Below, piece after piece: positions 41,350 through 41,907 of a stretch of DNA of 41,907 nt. The notes beneath the pieces are model-generated. The model saw only the letters and a list, made by a program, of their open reading frames with translations. It was not told the origin of the DNA and made no database searches. Positions within the stretch are counted from its first letter, which is position 1. Every line of letters begins with the position of its first letter. The stretch is from contig CAZOWL010000032.1 in the NCBI GenBank assembly GCA_964583605.1, positions 1-41,907 on the forward strand, written 5' to 3'. The stretch comes from CAZOWL01 sp964583605 (GTDB taxonomy: Bacteria; Pseudomonadota; Gammaproteobacteria; Chromatiales; Chromatiaceae). The position numbers and the translations under genes are program-made.

Positions 41350-41901
41350 TCATGGCTCGCCTACGAGCTGATCGACTGCGGCAGCAAGATCGTCGAAAAC
41401 CGGGACGCCGTCGAGGAGCTCAGGGTTGGAAGCAATGGTCCGGGCCCCGTTGCCGGTCTTGACCAGAATTGGTTGCGCGCCGATCGCCCTGGCCGCGAGC
41501 ACATCGCAGAGCGAATCCCCGACGAAAGGCACGCCACCGAGGTCTGTTCGCAGGCGCTTCCTGATCGATTCGAACAACCCCGGTTTGGGCTTACGGCAGT
41601 CGCACTGCTGTTCCGGGGCATGCGGGCAAAAAAAGATTGCGTCGATCTGCCCGCCAACGCCGGCGACAAGCAGATGCAGCTGCCGATGGATGGCGTTTAG
41701 ATCATCGATCGTCAAGAGCCCGCGGGCCAGCCCCGACTGATTGGACGCGATGCAGACGCGAAAGCCGTGCTGCGACAGGCGTGCGATCGCGTCGATGCTC
41801 CCTTCAATCGGTATCCACTCCGCGACGCTCTTGATATAGGCGTCCGAGTCCTCGTTGATCACGCCGTCCCGATCCAAGATGATGAGCGGAGGATTCGTCA
41901 T
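41350..41901 (-). CDS. gmhB: D-glycero-beta-D-manno-heptose 1,7-bisphosphate 7-phosphatase
   Basis: A 183-residue HAD-family phosphatase of ADP-heptose synthesis for LPS inner core. The nucleophile motif is LDRDGVIN (Asp10, Asp12), motif II is IASNQSGLARG, the structural zinc loop is CPHAPEQQCDCRKPKPG, and motif IV is FVGDSLCDVLAA. It has normal length and a complete N-terminus at 41901, 6 bp from the window edge, so its ribosome site is outside view. Position next to the acyltransferase gene matches the conserved gyrB-plsC-gmhB order (usually followed by glyS, beyond the window). Confidence 0.95.
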   Translation of the reverse strand: MTNPPLIILDRDGVINEDSDAYIKSVAEWIPIEGSIDAIARLSQHGFRVCIASNQSGLARGLLTIDDLNAIHRQLHLLVAGVGGQIDAIFFCPHAPEQQCDCRKPKPGLFESIRKRLRTDLGGVPFVGDSLCDVLAARAIGAQPILVKTGNGARTIASNPELLDGVPVFDDLAAAVDQLVGEP

Positions 41902-41907
41902 AGCTGC

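Overview
The window looks like a chromosomal segment of a GC-rich gammaproteobacterium, most likely a purple sulfur bacterium or close relative (Chromatiales/Chromatiaceae). This is inferred from four things: a complete gammaproteobacterial-type dcw cluster, the lpxC–DUF721–secA–argJ–Nudix/ThiE order also known from Pseudomonas-like genomes, the gyrB–acyltransferase–gmhB order, and a PEP-CTERM protein plus Uma2-family genes, which are common in that group. Species cannot be fixed from the sequence alone.

Layout. (1) Positions 1-3240 are accessory DNA. They hold a remarkable run of five adjacent hairpins, a PEP-CTERM sorted extracellular protein, one intact Uma2-family endonuclease-like gene, two decayed Uma2 3' ends that share a 77-bp near-identical block, a probable IS4-type transposase remnant, a group II intron-like fragment and a large palindrome. 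(2) Positions 3248-8063 carry glnE (glutamine synthetase adenylyltransferase), ilvE (branched-chain aminotransferase), a CHCC zinc-finger protein and rnpB (RNase P RNA) with its own promoter. (3) Positions 8241-26117 are the full division and cell-wall cluster mraZ-rsmH-ftsL-ftsI-murE-murF-mraY-murD-ftsW-murG-murC-murB-ddl-ftsQ-ftsA-ftsZ. It is driven by a clear sigma70 promoter followed by a periodic G-run MraZ operator, and most genes are coupled by 4-nt ATGA overlaps. (4) Positions 26353-34121 hold lpxC, a small membrane protein, a DciA/DUF721 protein, secA, argJ and a Nudix–ThiE-like fusion. (5) Positions 34180-36183 hold an orphan hydantoinase A-like gene. (6) Positions 36516-41901 hold dnaN and gyrB with no dnaA or recF between or before them, then convergent plsC-like acyltransferase and gmhB.

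How the genes work together: MraZ represses its own operon. The Mur enzymes, MraY, MurG and Ddl make lipid II, FtsW/FtsI polymerise and cross-link septal peptidoglycan, and FtsL/Q/A/Z build the divisome. LpxC commits UDP-acyl-GlcNAc to lipid A, GmhB makes heptose for LPS core, and SecA exports envelope proteins. DnaN, GyrB and a DciA-like helicase loader serve replication.

Most of the window is conserved housekeeping DNA and I found no convincing new defence or biosynthetic system. The points most worth a second look are the hairpin array at 46-210, the nested alternative hairpins between ftsA and ftsZ, and three tiny ORFs that end in ATGA overlaps with murB, dnaN and gyrB. The last of these sits where recF usually lies, upstream of a gyrB with no visible Shine-Dalgarno.
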